A DNA stretch of 20,800 nucleotides, taken from positions 1-20,800 of the forward strand of contig JAUVIY010000009.1 of NCBI GenBank assembly GCA_030592625.1, given 5' to 3'. The first letter of the stretch is position 1. Each line of letters opens with the position of its first letter. Shown here piece by piece: positions 1 to 7,207 of the stretch. The stretch is from Spirochaeta sp. GTDB taxonomy: Bacteria > Spirochaetota > Spirochaetia > DSM-2461. Made by a program: the position numbers and the translations under genes. Below the pieces are notes generated by a model that was given only the letters and a program-made list of their open reading frames with translations, was not told the origin of the DNA and made no database searches.

Positions 1-1
1 G

Positions 2-415
2 ACCGTGACTCCCGAAAACGCTATCGTACGCTTTTCCGGAGAACCCGGAAGTGTCGTTTCCGCCTATAACGGTACTGTTCTATATTCGGGTTTTGATGCT
101 GTATACGGCTGGCATGTAGAAGTTTCTCATCCTCTGAGATCTGAATGGAAATCGAAGTACAAAGGCATTAATCGACTGACCACATATTATTCCCACATGT
201 CTGAAGACCCGGGCTGGAAAGGCGGTGAGAGTGTCAAACAAAGTGAAAAACTCGGTGAAATCGGTGATACGGGACGTGCTACCGGTCCGCATCTACACTT
301 TGAAGTGAGGATTTACCGTAATAATGGTGAGTTCGCTAATTATTACGGGAGATTCGACAGAATCAACCCATACGTTCCATCTGAAAAAACAGCTCATGAT
401 TCCCAAACGAACTGA
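2..415 (+). CDS. M23/LytM-domain envelope protein, 3' part only
   Basis: This is the C-terminal end of a peptidase M23 (LytM) domain; the frame is open to the left edge, so the true start lies outside the window. Visible family features are the GxxVxAxxxGTV strand near the left edge, YYSHM (second-motif histidine) and the GDTGRATGPHLHFEVR block, which carries the HxH zinc/catalytic motif. The usual first zinc motif HxxxD should fall just before the GTV strand. The residues aligned there (about NAIVR) lack both His and Asp, so the domain may be a non-catalytic LytM regulator like NlpD/EnvC; this alignment is by eye. Family members act on peptidoglycan in the periplasm or regulate amidases there. 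The last six codons and the TGA stop lie inside a dispersed palindromic repeat (396-597), so the native C-terminus may have been replaced. It converges on hisI. Confidence 0.8.
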   Translation, partial: TVTPENAIVRFSGEPGSVVSAYNGTVLYSGFDAVYGWHVEVSHPLRSEWKSKYKGINRLTTYYSHMSEDPGWKGGESVKQSEKLGEIGDTGRATGPHLHFEVRIYRNNGEFANYYGRFDRINPYVPSEKTAHDSQTN

Positions 416-597
416 GAGGAGTGAACTTGTTCATTCTGTCGGGATCGTTCCTCGGCTCTCGCCTCCGGTACGACCCTTGATCCGAAGGAGTGCAGGGAAA
501 ACAAGGTTTCCGTAGTACCGCGGCTTGCCGCGGAAGGGAGTCGCCGCTGGCGACTCCGGGTCCAGGGCTCTGCCCTGGGGTATGATACCTTTCATTG
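396..597 (+). repeat. Palindromic intergenic repeat, copy 1
   Basis: This matches 10725-10878. Both copies start with ATGATTCCCAAACGA, continue with a GAGAGGAGTGAA/AAGAGGAGTGAA segment, and share a nearly identical 3' half ending in TCATTG. The 3' half is four palindromes in a row: 518-533 (7-bp stem, TT loop), 537-557 (9-bp stem, GCT loop), 562-578 (7-bp stem, TCT loop) and 579-589 (GGTAT-G-ATACC). Copy 1 carries about 45 extra bases near 440-483 that copy 2 lacks. It fills the gap between two convergent genes and contributes both of their stop codons. There is no coding potential of its own. It resembles REP/BIME- or MITE-type non-autonomous elements in form, but I cannot assign it to a named family. 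Confidence 0.8.
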
Positions 598-1002
598 ACC
601 GTAAATTTTATCGGGATCAAAAAGCGGTTCGGAAATGATTCGTATCGAACCATTTTCCACTTTCTGAAAAAAACAGCTTCGACGGCCGGTGTGACAGGCC
701 GCTTTACCTTTCTGGTCTACCTTCAGGAGAACCGTATCGCTGTCACAGTCGAGAAATATCTCCCTGACAATCTGGGTATTTCCGGAACGTTCACCTTTTT
801 TCCACAGCCTGTTGCGACTTCGTGACCAGTAAACTGCAAAACCATCCCGCAGGGTCATTTCCCAGGCCTCAAGATTCATCCATGCGAGCATGAGAACTTC
901 TCCGGTGGCGGCATCCTGTGCTATAGCCGGAACAAGTCCGTTGGTTTTATTAAAATCAGGAGTGGCTGTCATAGGGAAAGGTTCAACAGTCTGTGAAACC
1001 AT
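592..1002 (-). CDS. hisI: Phosphoribosyl-AMP cyclohydrolase
   Basis: HisI hydrolyses the purine ring of phosphoribosyl-AMP, the third step of histidine biosynthesis, in the cytoplasm. The 136-residue protein shows the whole family signature: [34 protein letters not shown], the DCDSD magnesium-binding cluster and [10 protein letters not shown] with the zinc-binding cysteines. It is the monofunctional form, with no HisE pyrophosphohydrolase domain attached, and no other his gene is visible. It starts 12 bases after the stop of the upstream 157-residue gene, so the two are probably co-transcribed. No strong ribosome binding site precedes the chosen ATG; a second ATG ten codons later (MTATPDF) is possible. 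Its stop codon at 592-594 lies within the last bases of the palindromic repeat. Confidence 0.96.
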   Translation of the reverse strand: MVSQTVEPFPMTATPDFNKTNGLVPAIAQDAATGEVLMLAWMNLEAWEMTLRDGFAVYWSRSRNRLWKKGERSGNTQIVREIFLDCDSDTVLLKVDQKGKAACHTGRRSCFFQKVENGSIRIISEPLFDPDKIYGQ

Positions 1003-1014
1003 GTCAAGTATTTA

Positions 1015-1488
1015 TCAGGATTCGGAAGAATCTTCCATTGGGCTCATCAGGAAGTTCAATTCATCATAGGAAATCATGTCGCTGTCGAATTTCACGCTAT
1101 GGACATCTTCCAGACCTTCACGTATATCCTTGACATCATTCAGGTGACAGGCTGCGATTCTCCTGAGTTTAGGACGCATGGTTTCGAAAGGGGCGGCAAA
1201 TGCACCCTCTGTCGCCAGGAGATCTTCCAATAGTCTTCCATAAGCTCTTTTGAGTTTCATGATTGAATGTAAATATGAATTTCTACGGATCAGGTGGGTA
1301 TTTTCCTTCAGGGACCCGTAGCTCTTCTGAATGGATGTGTCGATGAAAAGGGTATCTTCAAGAACCTTGTCTGCGAAGTAATCGGCGTCAACGTTGAGTT
1401 TTACGGCATCATTGAGGGTTCTTATGAGTGCCGTCATGAAGAATATATTGTCATCATAGTGAATTTTTTCAGGCATAGGAGCTAACAA
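1015..1488 (-). CDS. Uncharacterised 157-residue protein
   Basis: I do not recognise this protein. It is predicted to be soluble: no signal peptide or membrane segment is evident, and it looks mostly helical, with a basic middle (LIRRNSYLHSIMKLKRAYGRLL) and an acidic C-terminal tail ending MEDSSES. The listed start is a TTG at 1486-1488, only two bases after a GAGGA; the ATG at 1474-1476 (MPEKIHYDDN) is an alternative. A GATAAT hexamer at 1503-1508 (minus strand) could be its -10 element, without a convincing -35. It lies upstream of hisI in the same direction and is divergent from rpsF. Coding status is supported by length, the tight hisI junction and ordinary composition; function is unknown. 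Confidence 0.65.
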   Translation of the reverse strand: MLAPMPEKIHYDDNIFFMTALIRTLNDAVKLNVDADYFADKVLEDTLFIDTSIQKSYGSLKENTHLIRRNSYLHSIMKLKRAYGRLLEDLLATEGAFAAPFETMRPKLRRIAACHLNDVKDIREGLEDVHSVKFDSDMISYDELNFLMSPMEDSSES

Positions 1489-1527
1489 AATCCTCTATTC
1501 GCATTATCGGCGTGACAGCCTCATTGC

Positions 1528-1617
1528 TTGACGGTTATTCCCTTTCCGGGTAAGGTGTTCGCACTCCTTTCCCGCTCCTGAAGCGGGACGAGTTGTAGTC
1601 CATAAGGAGGACACATA
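1528..1617 (+). promoter_or_regulatory. Candidate rpsF promoter and structured leader
   Basis: A TTGACG hexamer (1528-1533) is followed after 17 bases by TAAGGT (1551-1556), a reasonable -35 with a weak -10. The leader then contains a two-part hairpin: ACTC/GAGT pairs outside, then an asymmetric internal loop (CTT opposite C), then the 7-bp TCCCGCT/AGCGGGA stem with a CCTGA loop (about 1562-1592). A strong AAGGAGG precedes the ATG. In several bacterial groups the S6:S18 complex binds a structured rpsF leader to repress its own operon. Whether this hairpin is such a site is inference from position and shape only. Confidence 0.35.
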
Positions 1618-1899
1618 ATGAAGACCTACGAGTTGGTCTGCGCCTTCCGAATTAAGGAAGGCCAGGATGTGGCAGGCATTGAAGCCGTCAAGAAGATCTT
1701 GACGGATGCAAAAGCCGCCATAACGTCTGAAGAGGACATGGGAGACCGCGAACTTGCCTACGAGATAGACAAAGAATCCCGTGGTCGCTATCGTTTATTC
1801 AACGTTGATTTGGATCAGGAAAAGATTCCCAAGATCGAAGATGCTCTCAAGCTTCGTAAGGAAATACTGCGTTACCTGTTCGTGGTAAAAGGCAACTGA
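1618..1899 (+). CDS. rpsF: 30S ribosomal protein bS6
   Basis: bS6 binds 16S rRNA on the platform of the small subunit as a partner of bS18, which is encoded two genes downstream. The 93-residue product has the family length and pattern: the N-terminal strand KTYELVCAFR, the ITSEEDMGDRELAYEIDKESRGRY block and the C-terminal ILRYLFVVK strand. Start chosen at the ATG because AAGGAGG lies 7 bases upstream. It is the first gene of the rpsF-ssb-rpsR-rplI-dnaB-comFB operon; ssb follows after 16 bases. Confidence 0.98.
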   Translation: MKTYELVCAFRIKEGQDVAGIEAVKKILTDAKAAITSEEDMGDRELAYEIDKESRGRYRLFNVDLDQEKIPKIEDALKLRKEILRYLFVVKGN

Positions 1900-1915
1900 T
1901 CTTTAGGAGGCGACG

Positions 1916-2374
1916 ATGGCTGCTGATATCAATAAGGTTATCCTGGTGGGTCGGCTGACCCGGGATGCGGAACAATCATACACTCAGAGTGGTTATGCCC
2001 TGCTGAAGTTCAGTATTGCCTCAACAAGGCGTCGTAAGCAGGGTGATCAGTGGGTGGATGAATCGAATTTTTTTGATGTAACCCTTTTTGGATCTCGTGG
2101 TGAAGCTATTGCGAATTACATGACCAAAGGCAAGCAGATAGCCGTTGAAGGACAACTCAAGCAGGATCGCTGGGAAGATAAGAACGATGGGAGTAAACGC
2201 TCCAAGGTCGTTATAATAGCCGATAATATCCAATTCCTCGGTAGTCGTGATGGTGGATCGCAAGGCGGCAGTACGCAAGGCGGCAATTGGAATAATGCAG
2301 GCCCTTCGGGTCCGCCCCCCCAGCCTCAGCAGGGTCCGCCTCCCACAAGTTTCGAAGACGACATACCTTTCTAA
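1916..2374 (+). CDS. ssb: Single-stranded DNA-binding protein
   Basis: SSB coats single-stranded DNA during replication, repair and recombination, and recruits partner proteins through its C-terminal tip. The 152-residue product has an N-terminal OB fold (about 1-108: INKVILVGRLTRDAE, the LLKFSIAS strand, the WVDESNFFDVTLFG strand, KQIAVEGQLKQDRWEDK) and a flexible Gly/Gln/Pro-rich linker. It ends in the acidic DDIPF tip that binds PriA, RecO and other partners. AGGAGG precedes the ATG. Its place between rpsF and rpsR is the classic arrangement that couples SSB supply to ribosomal protein synthesis. Confidence 0.98.
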   Translation: MAADINKVILVGRLTRDAEQSYTQSGYALLKFSIASTRRRKQGDQWVDESNFFDVTLFGSRGEAIANYMTKGKQIAVEGQLKQDRWEDKNDGSKRSKVVIIADNIQFLGSRDGGSQGGSTQGGNWNNAGPSGPPPQPQQGPPPTSFEDDIPF

Positions 2375-2398
2375 TGAAAGAGTCAGGAGACAAATAAC

Positions 2399-2704
2399 AT
2401 GTCCGATTATTCAAACAGCAATTCGGATTCCGGTGACAATCGCCGGTCTTCAGGACCCAGAGACCGTGGCTCCATGCCCGGTGGACCCAGGCGGAAGTAT
2501 TTCCGTCGCAAGGTCTGTAAAGTCTGCATCGGCAAGGCAAATGTGGATTACAAGGATTCAGATTCCCTTCGCCGTTTCACAACTGAACGGGGTAAAATTC
2601 TACCCCGGAGAATCACCGGTACCTGTGCCAAACATCAAAGGCTTGTTGCCCGTGAAATCAAGCGTGCCAGATCTTTGGCCCTGCTTCCGTTCGTGAACAA
2701 ATAA
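2399..2704 (+). CDS. rpsR: 30S ribosomal protein bS18, N-terminally extended
   Basis: bS18 pairs with bS6 on the platform of the small subunit. The conserved core starts near residue 34 ([20 protein letters not shown]) and runs through [24 protein letters not shown] to [12 protein letters not shown], including the CxxC and later Cys that form a zinc site in some bS18 proteins. The first ~32 residues are an extra Ser/Asn/Gly/Arg-rich, probably disordered tail that makes the protein 101 residues long against about 75-80 in many bacteria. AGGAG precedes the ATG. rplI follows after 13 bases. Confidence 0.97.
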   Translation: MSDYSNSNSDSGDNRRSSGPRDRGSMPGGPRRKYFRRKVCKVCIGKANVDYKDSDSLRRFTTERGKILPRRITGTCAKHQRLVAREIKRARSLALLPFVNK

Positions 2705-2717
2705 GGAGGATGACCAG

Positions 2718-3377
2718 ATGAAGATTATTCTCTTTAAAGACGTCCCGAATCTGGGAGAAGAAGGCGATGTCAAGGTTGTTGCCGATGGTTACGCCCGTAA
2801 CTTTCTGATTCCCAGAAAATTCGCTGTCCGCTACAACAAGGCAAGTGAAATTGAACTTGCTCAGAAGCAGCAAGCCATTGCCCGCCGCAAGGCCGAGAAG
2901 TCAAATGCCGCCGCCGATGTGAAGACCCGGATCGAGGCTCTCATGATGGATATGTCCGTTGCCGCAGGTGACAAGGGTAAACTTTTCGGCTCCGTCACCT
3001 CGACGGCTGTTGTCGACTACCTTCATTCCCAGGGAATGGAAGTGGATCGTAAAAAGATTGAGCTTCCTGAAGGTGGAATCAAAATGCTTGGTACTCACAG
3101 CGTGAAGATTAAACTTTACGATGGTGAGGAAGCAGTTTTGAAGGTGAAGGTCGTTCCTTCCGGTGATAAGCCTGAAGCGGCCCCGGCAGTCAAAGCTCCG
3201 GCGGCAAAGGTCTCTGTTGTGGAGAAAGTGCCGGAAGCTGAAACTGAGGTTCCGGCCGTAGCATTTCCTGAGGCGGCCATCGAAGATCCTGCTTCCGGGG
3301 AAGAGGCTCCCAAAGAAGAGGCGGCCATTAAAGAGCCTGCTTCCGATGAAGAGGCTCCCAAAGAAGAGGAGAGTTGA
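2718..3377 (+). CDS. rplI: 50S ribosomal protein bL9 with repetitive C-terminal tail
   Basis: bL9 binds 23S rRNA at the base of the L1 stalk and helps maintain reading frame. The N-terminal domain is clear (ILFKDVPNLGEEGDVKVVADGYARNFLIP, residues 4-32). A connecting helix and the C-terminal domain follow (GKLFGSVTS, HSVKIKLYDGEEAVLKVKVVP, to about 148). Residues ~150-219 are an additional Ala/Pro/Glu/Lys-rich tail absent from the standard ~148-residue protein. It ends in two 16-residue tandem repeats (AAIEDPASGEEAPKEE and AAIKEPASDEEAPKEE), visible as a 48-bp direct repeat in the DNA. AAGGAGG precedes the ATG; dnaB starts 6 bases after the stop. Confidence 0.97.
   Translation: MKIILFKDVPNLGEEGDVKVVADGYARNFLIPRKFAVRYNKASEIELAQKQQAIARRKAEKSNAAADVKTRIEALMMDMSVAAGDKGKLFGSVTSTAVVDYLHSQGMEVDRKKIELPEGGIKMLGTHSVKIKLYDGEEAVLKVKVVPSGDKPEAAPAVKAPAAKVSVVEKVPEAETEVPAVAFPEAAIEDPASGEEAPKEEAAIKEPASDEEAPKEEES
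3273..3368 (+). repeat. 48-bp in-frame tandem duplication in rplI
   Basis: Two consecutive 48-base units (3273-3320 and 3321-3368) begin GCGGCCAT and end AAAGAAGAG, differing at a handful of positions. Each encodes 16 residues of the acidic C-terminal tail of bL9. The unit length is a multiple of three, so gain or loss of units keeps frame and the stop codon. Confidence 0.9.
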
Positions 3378-3383
3378 CAGGTC

Positions 3384-4736
3384 TTGGTTGAAGCGGTCTT
3401 GAAGGATTCGATTCCGCCTTATCACGAAGAGGCGGAAATGGCGACTCTTGGAGCCCTGCTGCTGAACTTCTCCGTTGATTTACTGGATGAAGTTCAACAG
3501 TTTGTCCGTCCTGACGATTTTTTCAAAGGCGCCCATCAACTTATATACCGGGCCATCACTTCACTTCATGAAAAGGGAGAGGGAATCGATATCCTCACCC
3601 TCACCGGAGAATTGACGACTTCCGGCAGCCTGGAAAAGGCCGGAGGGGCGGCCTATGTCGCCTCTCTGACTTCCCGAGTTCCAACAACAGCCAACGTTTC
3701 CTACTATGCAAAAATTGTTCAGGAAACGAGTATCCGCCGATCCCTTCTGAACACTGCACGCCAGATTATATCCGAAGCCCACGATGATTCACTGGCTACG
3801 CGTCTCATAATCGAAGATGCTGAAAAATCTATTTTTGATTTAAACGACAATCAGAGCCGGGGAGAGCTCAAACCGGCTCGAGAAGTCATTCAGAAAACAA
3901 TTGAAACCATTGAAAACCGTTATCGGACCAAAGAAAGATTTACCGGTATTCCCTCGGGTTTTGACCTCCTGGATAATCTGACAAGTGGTTTCCAGAATTC
4001 TGAGATGACAATTATCGGTGCAAGACCTTCAATCGGTAAAACGGCTCTGGCCCTTTCGATGGCTACGAATATTGCGGTAAAAAACCGTATAGGGTGCGGA
4101 TTTTTTACTTTGGAAATGTCTGATGTTTCATTGATGATGCGTGTCGTTTCGGCTGAGAGTAAGATTAATTCCAATAATCTCAGAACCGGCCTGCTCAGAC
4201 CTACGGATTTCAACAAACTCACCGAGGCTGCCGGCAGGATTTATGAAGCACCTCTCATTCTGCAGGATTCGCCGAATATTCCACTTCTCGATCTGCGTTC
4301 ATTGGCGCGGAAAATGGTTACCAAGCACGGTGTGAAGATTATCTTTGTCGACTACATCGGCCTGATAGCGCCGGAAGATAACAAACAGCCGCGGCATGAG
4401 CAGATTTCACAGATCAGCCGTTCACTCAAAGCGCTGGCCAGGGAACTGGACATCCCCATTGTGGCTTTATCTCAGGTGGGCCGCCAATCTGAAGGTAAAG
4501 CTCCCTCGCTGGCCGATCTGCGTGAATCAGGTGCCCTGGAGCAGGATGCGGACCTTGTTCTATTTCTCCACCGGGAACGGAATCTTGACAGTGATGATGA
4601 CGCGAATGACAATAGTTCTGTGATAAAGACAGATTTGATTGTCGCCAAACAGCGTAACGGTCCGACCGGTACGGTGCACGTGGCGTTCATTCCCCATTTT
4701 ACACGATTCGAAAATTTCAGTTACGACGACCGTTAG
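3384..4736 (+). CDS. dnaB: Replicative DNA helicase
   Basis: DnaB is the hexameric 5'-3' helicase that unwinds the replication fork. The 450-residue product has the N-terminal domain (PPYHEEAEMATLGALL through LTSRVPTTANVSYYAKIV), a linker helix region, and the RecA-like C-terminal domain. That domain carries Walker A GARPSIGKT (about 212-220), FFTLEMS, the Walker B strand IIFVDYIGLI, the IPIVALSQVGR motif and the DLRESGALEQDADLVLFLHR block. Start assigned to TTG 3384-3386, six bases after the rplI stop; an AGGAG lies a little far upstream inside the rplI end, and no nearer in-frame ATG is compatible with the conserved N-terminus. There is no intein and no frameshift. Confidence 0.97.
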   Translation: MVEAVLKDSIPPYHEEAEMATLGALLLNFSVDLLDEVQQFVRPDDFFKGAHQLIYRAITSLHEKGEGIDILTLTGELTTSGSLEKAGGAAYVASLTSRVPTTANVSYYAKIVQETSIRRSLLNTARQIISEAHDDSLATRLIIEDAEKSIFDLNDNQSRGELKPAREVIQKTIETIENRYRTKERFTGIPSGFDLLDNLTSGFQNSEMTIIGARPSIGKTALALSMATNIAVKNRIGCGFFTLEMSDVSLMMRVVSAESKINSNNLRTGLLRPTDFNKLTEAAGRIYEAPLILQDSPNIPLLDLRSLARKMVTKHGVKIIFVDYIGLIAPEDNKQPRHEQISQISRSLKALARELDIPIVALSQVGRQSEGKAPSLADLRESGALEQDADLVLFLHRERNLDSDDDANDNSSVIKTDLIVAKQRNGPTGTVHVAFIPHFTRFENFSYDDR

Positions 4737-4750
4737 GGGAGGGAATTTTC

Positions 4751-5053
4751 ATGGCACTTTCTGAAAAATACAATCTCTCAGAGCTGACGAACCAGATGGA
4801 AAAATTAGTTTTCGACGAGCTCGAACATCAGCTTGCAGCGATTTCCGACGAGGATATATGCAAGTGCAACGACTGTATCCTCGATATATCATGCTACGCA
4901 TTGAACAATTTAACTCCAAGATACCGGTCATCTCTGATGGGGTCCCTCTACGCTAAAGTTGAAGATCTTGAAGTGAATAAAAAAGTAAAAATGAACGTTA
5001 CCAGGGCAATTCAGAAAATCAGTCAGAATCCCCTTTGCGGGAATATCCGGTAA
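4751..5053 (+). CDS. ComFB-family protein (probable cyclic dinucleotide receptor)
   Basis: The 100-residue product matches the ComFB (late competence development) family. Its features are an N-terminal helix with FDELEHQLAAISDEDICKCNDCILDISCYALNNLTPRY, in which Cys residues (CKCNDC, then C) and the LN.L.PRY motif are characteristic, and a further Cys near the end (PLCGN). B. subtilis ComFB sits in the comF operon, but its role is not in DNA uptake itself. I recall recent work describing ComFB-domain proteins in cyanobacteria as receptors for c-di-GMP or related dinucleotides. GGGAGGG lies 8 bases before the ATG. It is the last gene of the rpsF-dnaB operon, 14 bases after dnaB, which is an unusual place for a signalling protein. 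Confidence 0.8.
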   Translation: MALSEKYNLSELTNQMEKLVFDELEHQLAAISDEDICKCNDCILDISCYALNNLTPRYRSSLMGSLYAKVEDLEVNKKVKMNVTRAIQKISQNPLCGNIR

Positions 5054-5090
5054 ACATAAAGAAGTCCACCGGCAATTCCAACCGATTTTT

Positions 5091-7196
5091 CTACATCCTG
5101 AAGGTATTTGTATCGTCAAGAACCTGGCTGATTCTTCGGGGGTCGATCGGTCTGCCGTTCCTGTATAGTACGACGTTCTCTATAGCCCCTGGTGATGCCC
5201 AGATTTTATCTCCATCAGGAGGCATGGCAATCCATCCTCCATCATCAAAGAAGTAGATTCTCAGCATTGCCCGGCCCTTATCATTCCAGAGCACCATAGC
5301 CCCGTCACTGTCTAATCCGTAAAGAATATCGCCTCTTAGCTCCAGGTCAATAACGGGAACTTCCCATTGGAATTGAGTCTTACGGCTGCCTATGATTTTC
5401 TGAACGGATCCGCCTAAAGATGTAAAGATGCTGTTTTCCGAGGGATGAGGCAGGATGATGGCGCCCAGATCCTCTCCGGGTACTTCCAATACGGTTCTGG
5501 GACGTTCGAGACGGTTTTCGTCATGCTCCAGAAGTGAAGATTTTGAGCTGCCTGATGAATTTCTGCTAATACCGATTGAATAAAGGCCTCTTGGACCTGA
5601 TTCGATTCGATAAATCATAAATCTGTCGTCTGAGACGGGAATTGCCTCTCTGGTTCGGACATCAATCTGTTCCAGAGGCGTTCCGGCGCGTCCGATACTG
5701 GAGCGACCGGTCAGGAGAAAGTCACCATCGACCGAGTAGGCTGAGTCCAGAATACCAAGAGCGGAATAACTCGAGAGAATCTCTCCACTTACGGTGCTCA
5801 TGATGTTCACAGTGCCGTTTCGATCAACGGTGAGCATCCTTTCGTCGTCAATAATGTCAAGTTTCTGTATCTGACCGCTTACCGGGAAACGTATTTCATC
5901 TCCGGGACGTTCGAAACGAATCCGTCGAATCCCATTGTTAATCCCGGTATCGGCTTTATCCCAGAGAAGGATATCTCCCCGGTCTAAAAGTTTGATACCG
6001 GTAACCAGGGATCTGGAACCGGTATATATCTCATCCCTGGAAAGGGAAGTAAGATCTTCAATATCACCTTTCGATTGTTCAGCGAAAAATGGTGAGGTGA
6101 ATCGCAGAATCTTGCTGCCGCCGCTGATATAAATAGATTCATTATGAAAGGCCATAGAGTCGGGACGCCACAAGCGGTCGTCGATGAGTGGCGTAAAACC
6201 GCTCAGGCTCTCCTCCATCAAGCTGCCGGATTCGGACATGAGATAGGTGGTGCCGTTTCTACGGAGAACCATTGCAGGACGAAGTGAAACGTCAAGAGCT
6301 ATCGGGATGGCGGTTGAGGACAGGTTCGTTCCTCCGAAATCCCTGGGCAGGAAGCGTTCGTCCCGGACTGTATACTGATGGAGAGATGTTCCGGCGAGAC
6401 TTATTGTCAGGGCATCGATATCACCTTTTTCGTCGTCAATGGAGACATCAAGAAGCCCGGGTATCTCCAGTTGATCGAGCACAACGCCTGTCTGACGATT
6501 TACGAGATACAGGGTCTCGTTCTTGTATCCGAACAGGGTTGTTTTGGAATCCGTCTGAAGTACTGTGATCCCCTGGAGATTCGACACGGTTTCGGCGGAA
6601 AGTTTCAGGGCTGAACTTCGGATATCCCAATAACGTATGGCACCGGAAGCTGTGTAAGTCATCAGGATCGTTTCGGTGGATCCGATGTATCCGGCGTTGT
6701 AGAGAGAGGGAAGCCGCTGAAGATATGACAATCTTCTCCCTGTTCTGCCTTCCAGCACGACAATGCTCGGATTTCCGAGGTTTCCTATCGTGAGATAACG
6801 ACCCTTTGCCGACCATGATGTGAAAAGTGGCTCGGATTCCAATTCATAATCGTAAACCTTTTCCTCATCACTCCAGTCCCAGACAGTAATGGTGAAAACA
6901 CCGTCTTTGGAAGTAACAACCGCCGCCCTGTCATTGGATGGATCTACTTTGAGATTATAGACCCTGTCGTCGGAAATCCGGAATCGGTGGAGTACCTTGT
7001 TATCCCGCGGACGGGTTACAATGAGGCGCCCGTCGTTTCCAACCGATACGACGGTACTCGATTTATCATGCCATTCGACGGCCACCGGTGTGCCTTCATG
7101 ACCAGATTGGAGCACCAGGCGGTACGATGCCGATACCGAAAAAACTGTGAGTGTCGAAAGTAATATGAGTAATAATGTTTTTTTAACAGTATGCAT
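5091..7196 (-). CDS. Secreted WD40-like beta-propeller protein
   Basis: The 701-residue product starts with a typical Sec signal peptide (KK at 5-6, a hydrophobic stretch to residue 21, likely cleavage after SVSA at 23), and no lipobox cysteine follows. The rest is a run of WD40-like blades, e.g. PVAVEWHDKSSTVVSVGNDGRLIV, VYNLKVDPSNDRAAVVTSKDG and TASGAIRYWDIRSSALKLS. Two propellers are plausible from the length. The C-terminus carries a block resembling GGWIAMPPDGDKIWASPGA followed by a short NVVLYRNGRPIDP segment, which I have seen as a tail in other bacterial WD40 proteins but cannot name. It is probably periplasmic or surface-exposed and scaffolding rather than enzymatic. It starts 11 bases after the rseP stop with GGGAGA as ribosome binding site, so it is the last gene of the uppS-cdsA-rseP operon. 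Confidence 0.8.
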   Translation of the reverse strand: MHTVKKTLLLILLSTLTVFSVSASYRLVLQSGHEGTPVAVEWHDKSSTVVSVGNDGRLIVTRPRDNKVLHRFRISDDRVYNLKVDPSNDRAAVVTSKDGVFTITVWDWSDEEKVYDYELESEPLFTSWSAKGRYLTIGNLGNPSIVVLEGRTGRRLSYLQRLPSLYNAGYIGSTETILMTYTASGAIRYWDIRSSALKLSAETVSNLQGITVLQTDSKTTLFGYKNETLYLVNRQTGVVLDQLEIPGLLDVSIDDEKGDIDALTISLAGTSLHQYTVRDERFLPRDFGGTNLSSTAIPIALDVSLRPAMVLRRNGTTYLMSESGSLMEESLSGFTPLIDDRLWRPDSMAFHNESIYISGGSKILRFTSPFFAEQSKGDIEDLTSLSRDEIYTGSRSLVTGIKLLDRGDILLWDKADTGINNGIRRIRFERPGDEIRFPVSGQIQKLDIIDDERMLTVDRNGTVNIMSTVSGEILSSYSALGILDSAYSVDGDFLLTGRSSIGRAGTPLEQIDVRTREAIPVSDDRFMIYRIESGPRGLYSIGISRNSSGSSKSSLLEHDENRLERPRTVLEVPGEDLGAIILPHPSENSIFTSLGGSVQKIIGSRKTQFQWEVPVIDLELRGDILYGLDSDGAMVLWNDKGRAMLRIYFFDDGGWIAMPPDGDKIWASPGAIENVVLYRNGRPIDPRRISQVLDDTNTFRM

Positions 7197-7207
7197 GTCT
7201 TCTCCCG

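Noticed and set aside
396..597. CRISPR array
   Set aside because: The palindromes differ from one another and are not spaced direct repeats; no cas genes are present.
363..653. Short open frames on both strands within 324-653
   Set aside because: They read through the palindromic repeat and the ends of hisI and the M23 gene, with no start signals.
5054..5090. Intrinsic terminator between the convergent comFB and beta-propeller genes
   Set aside because: Only a short T run is present without a stable preceding stem.
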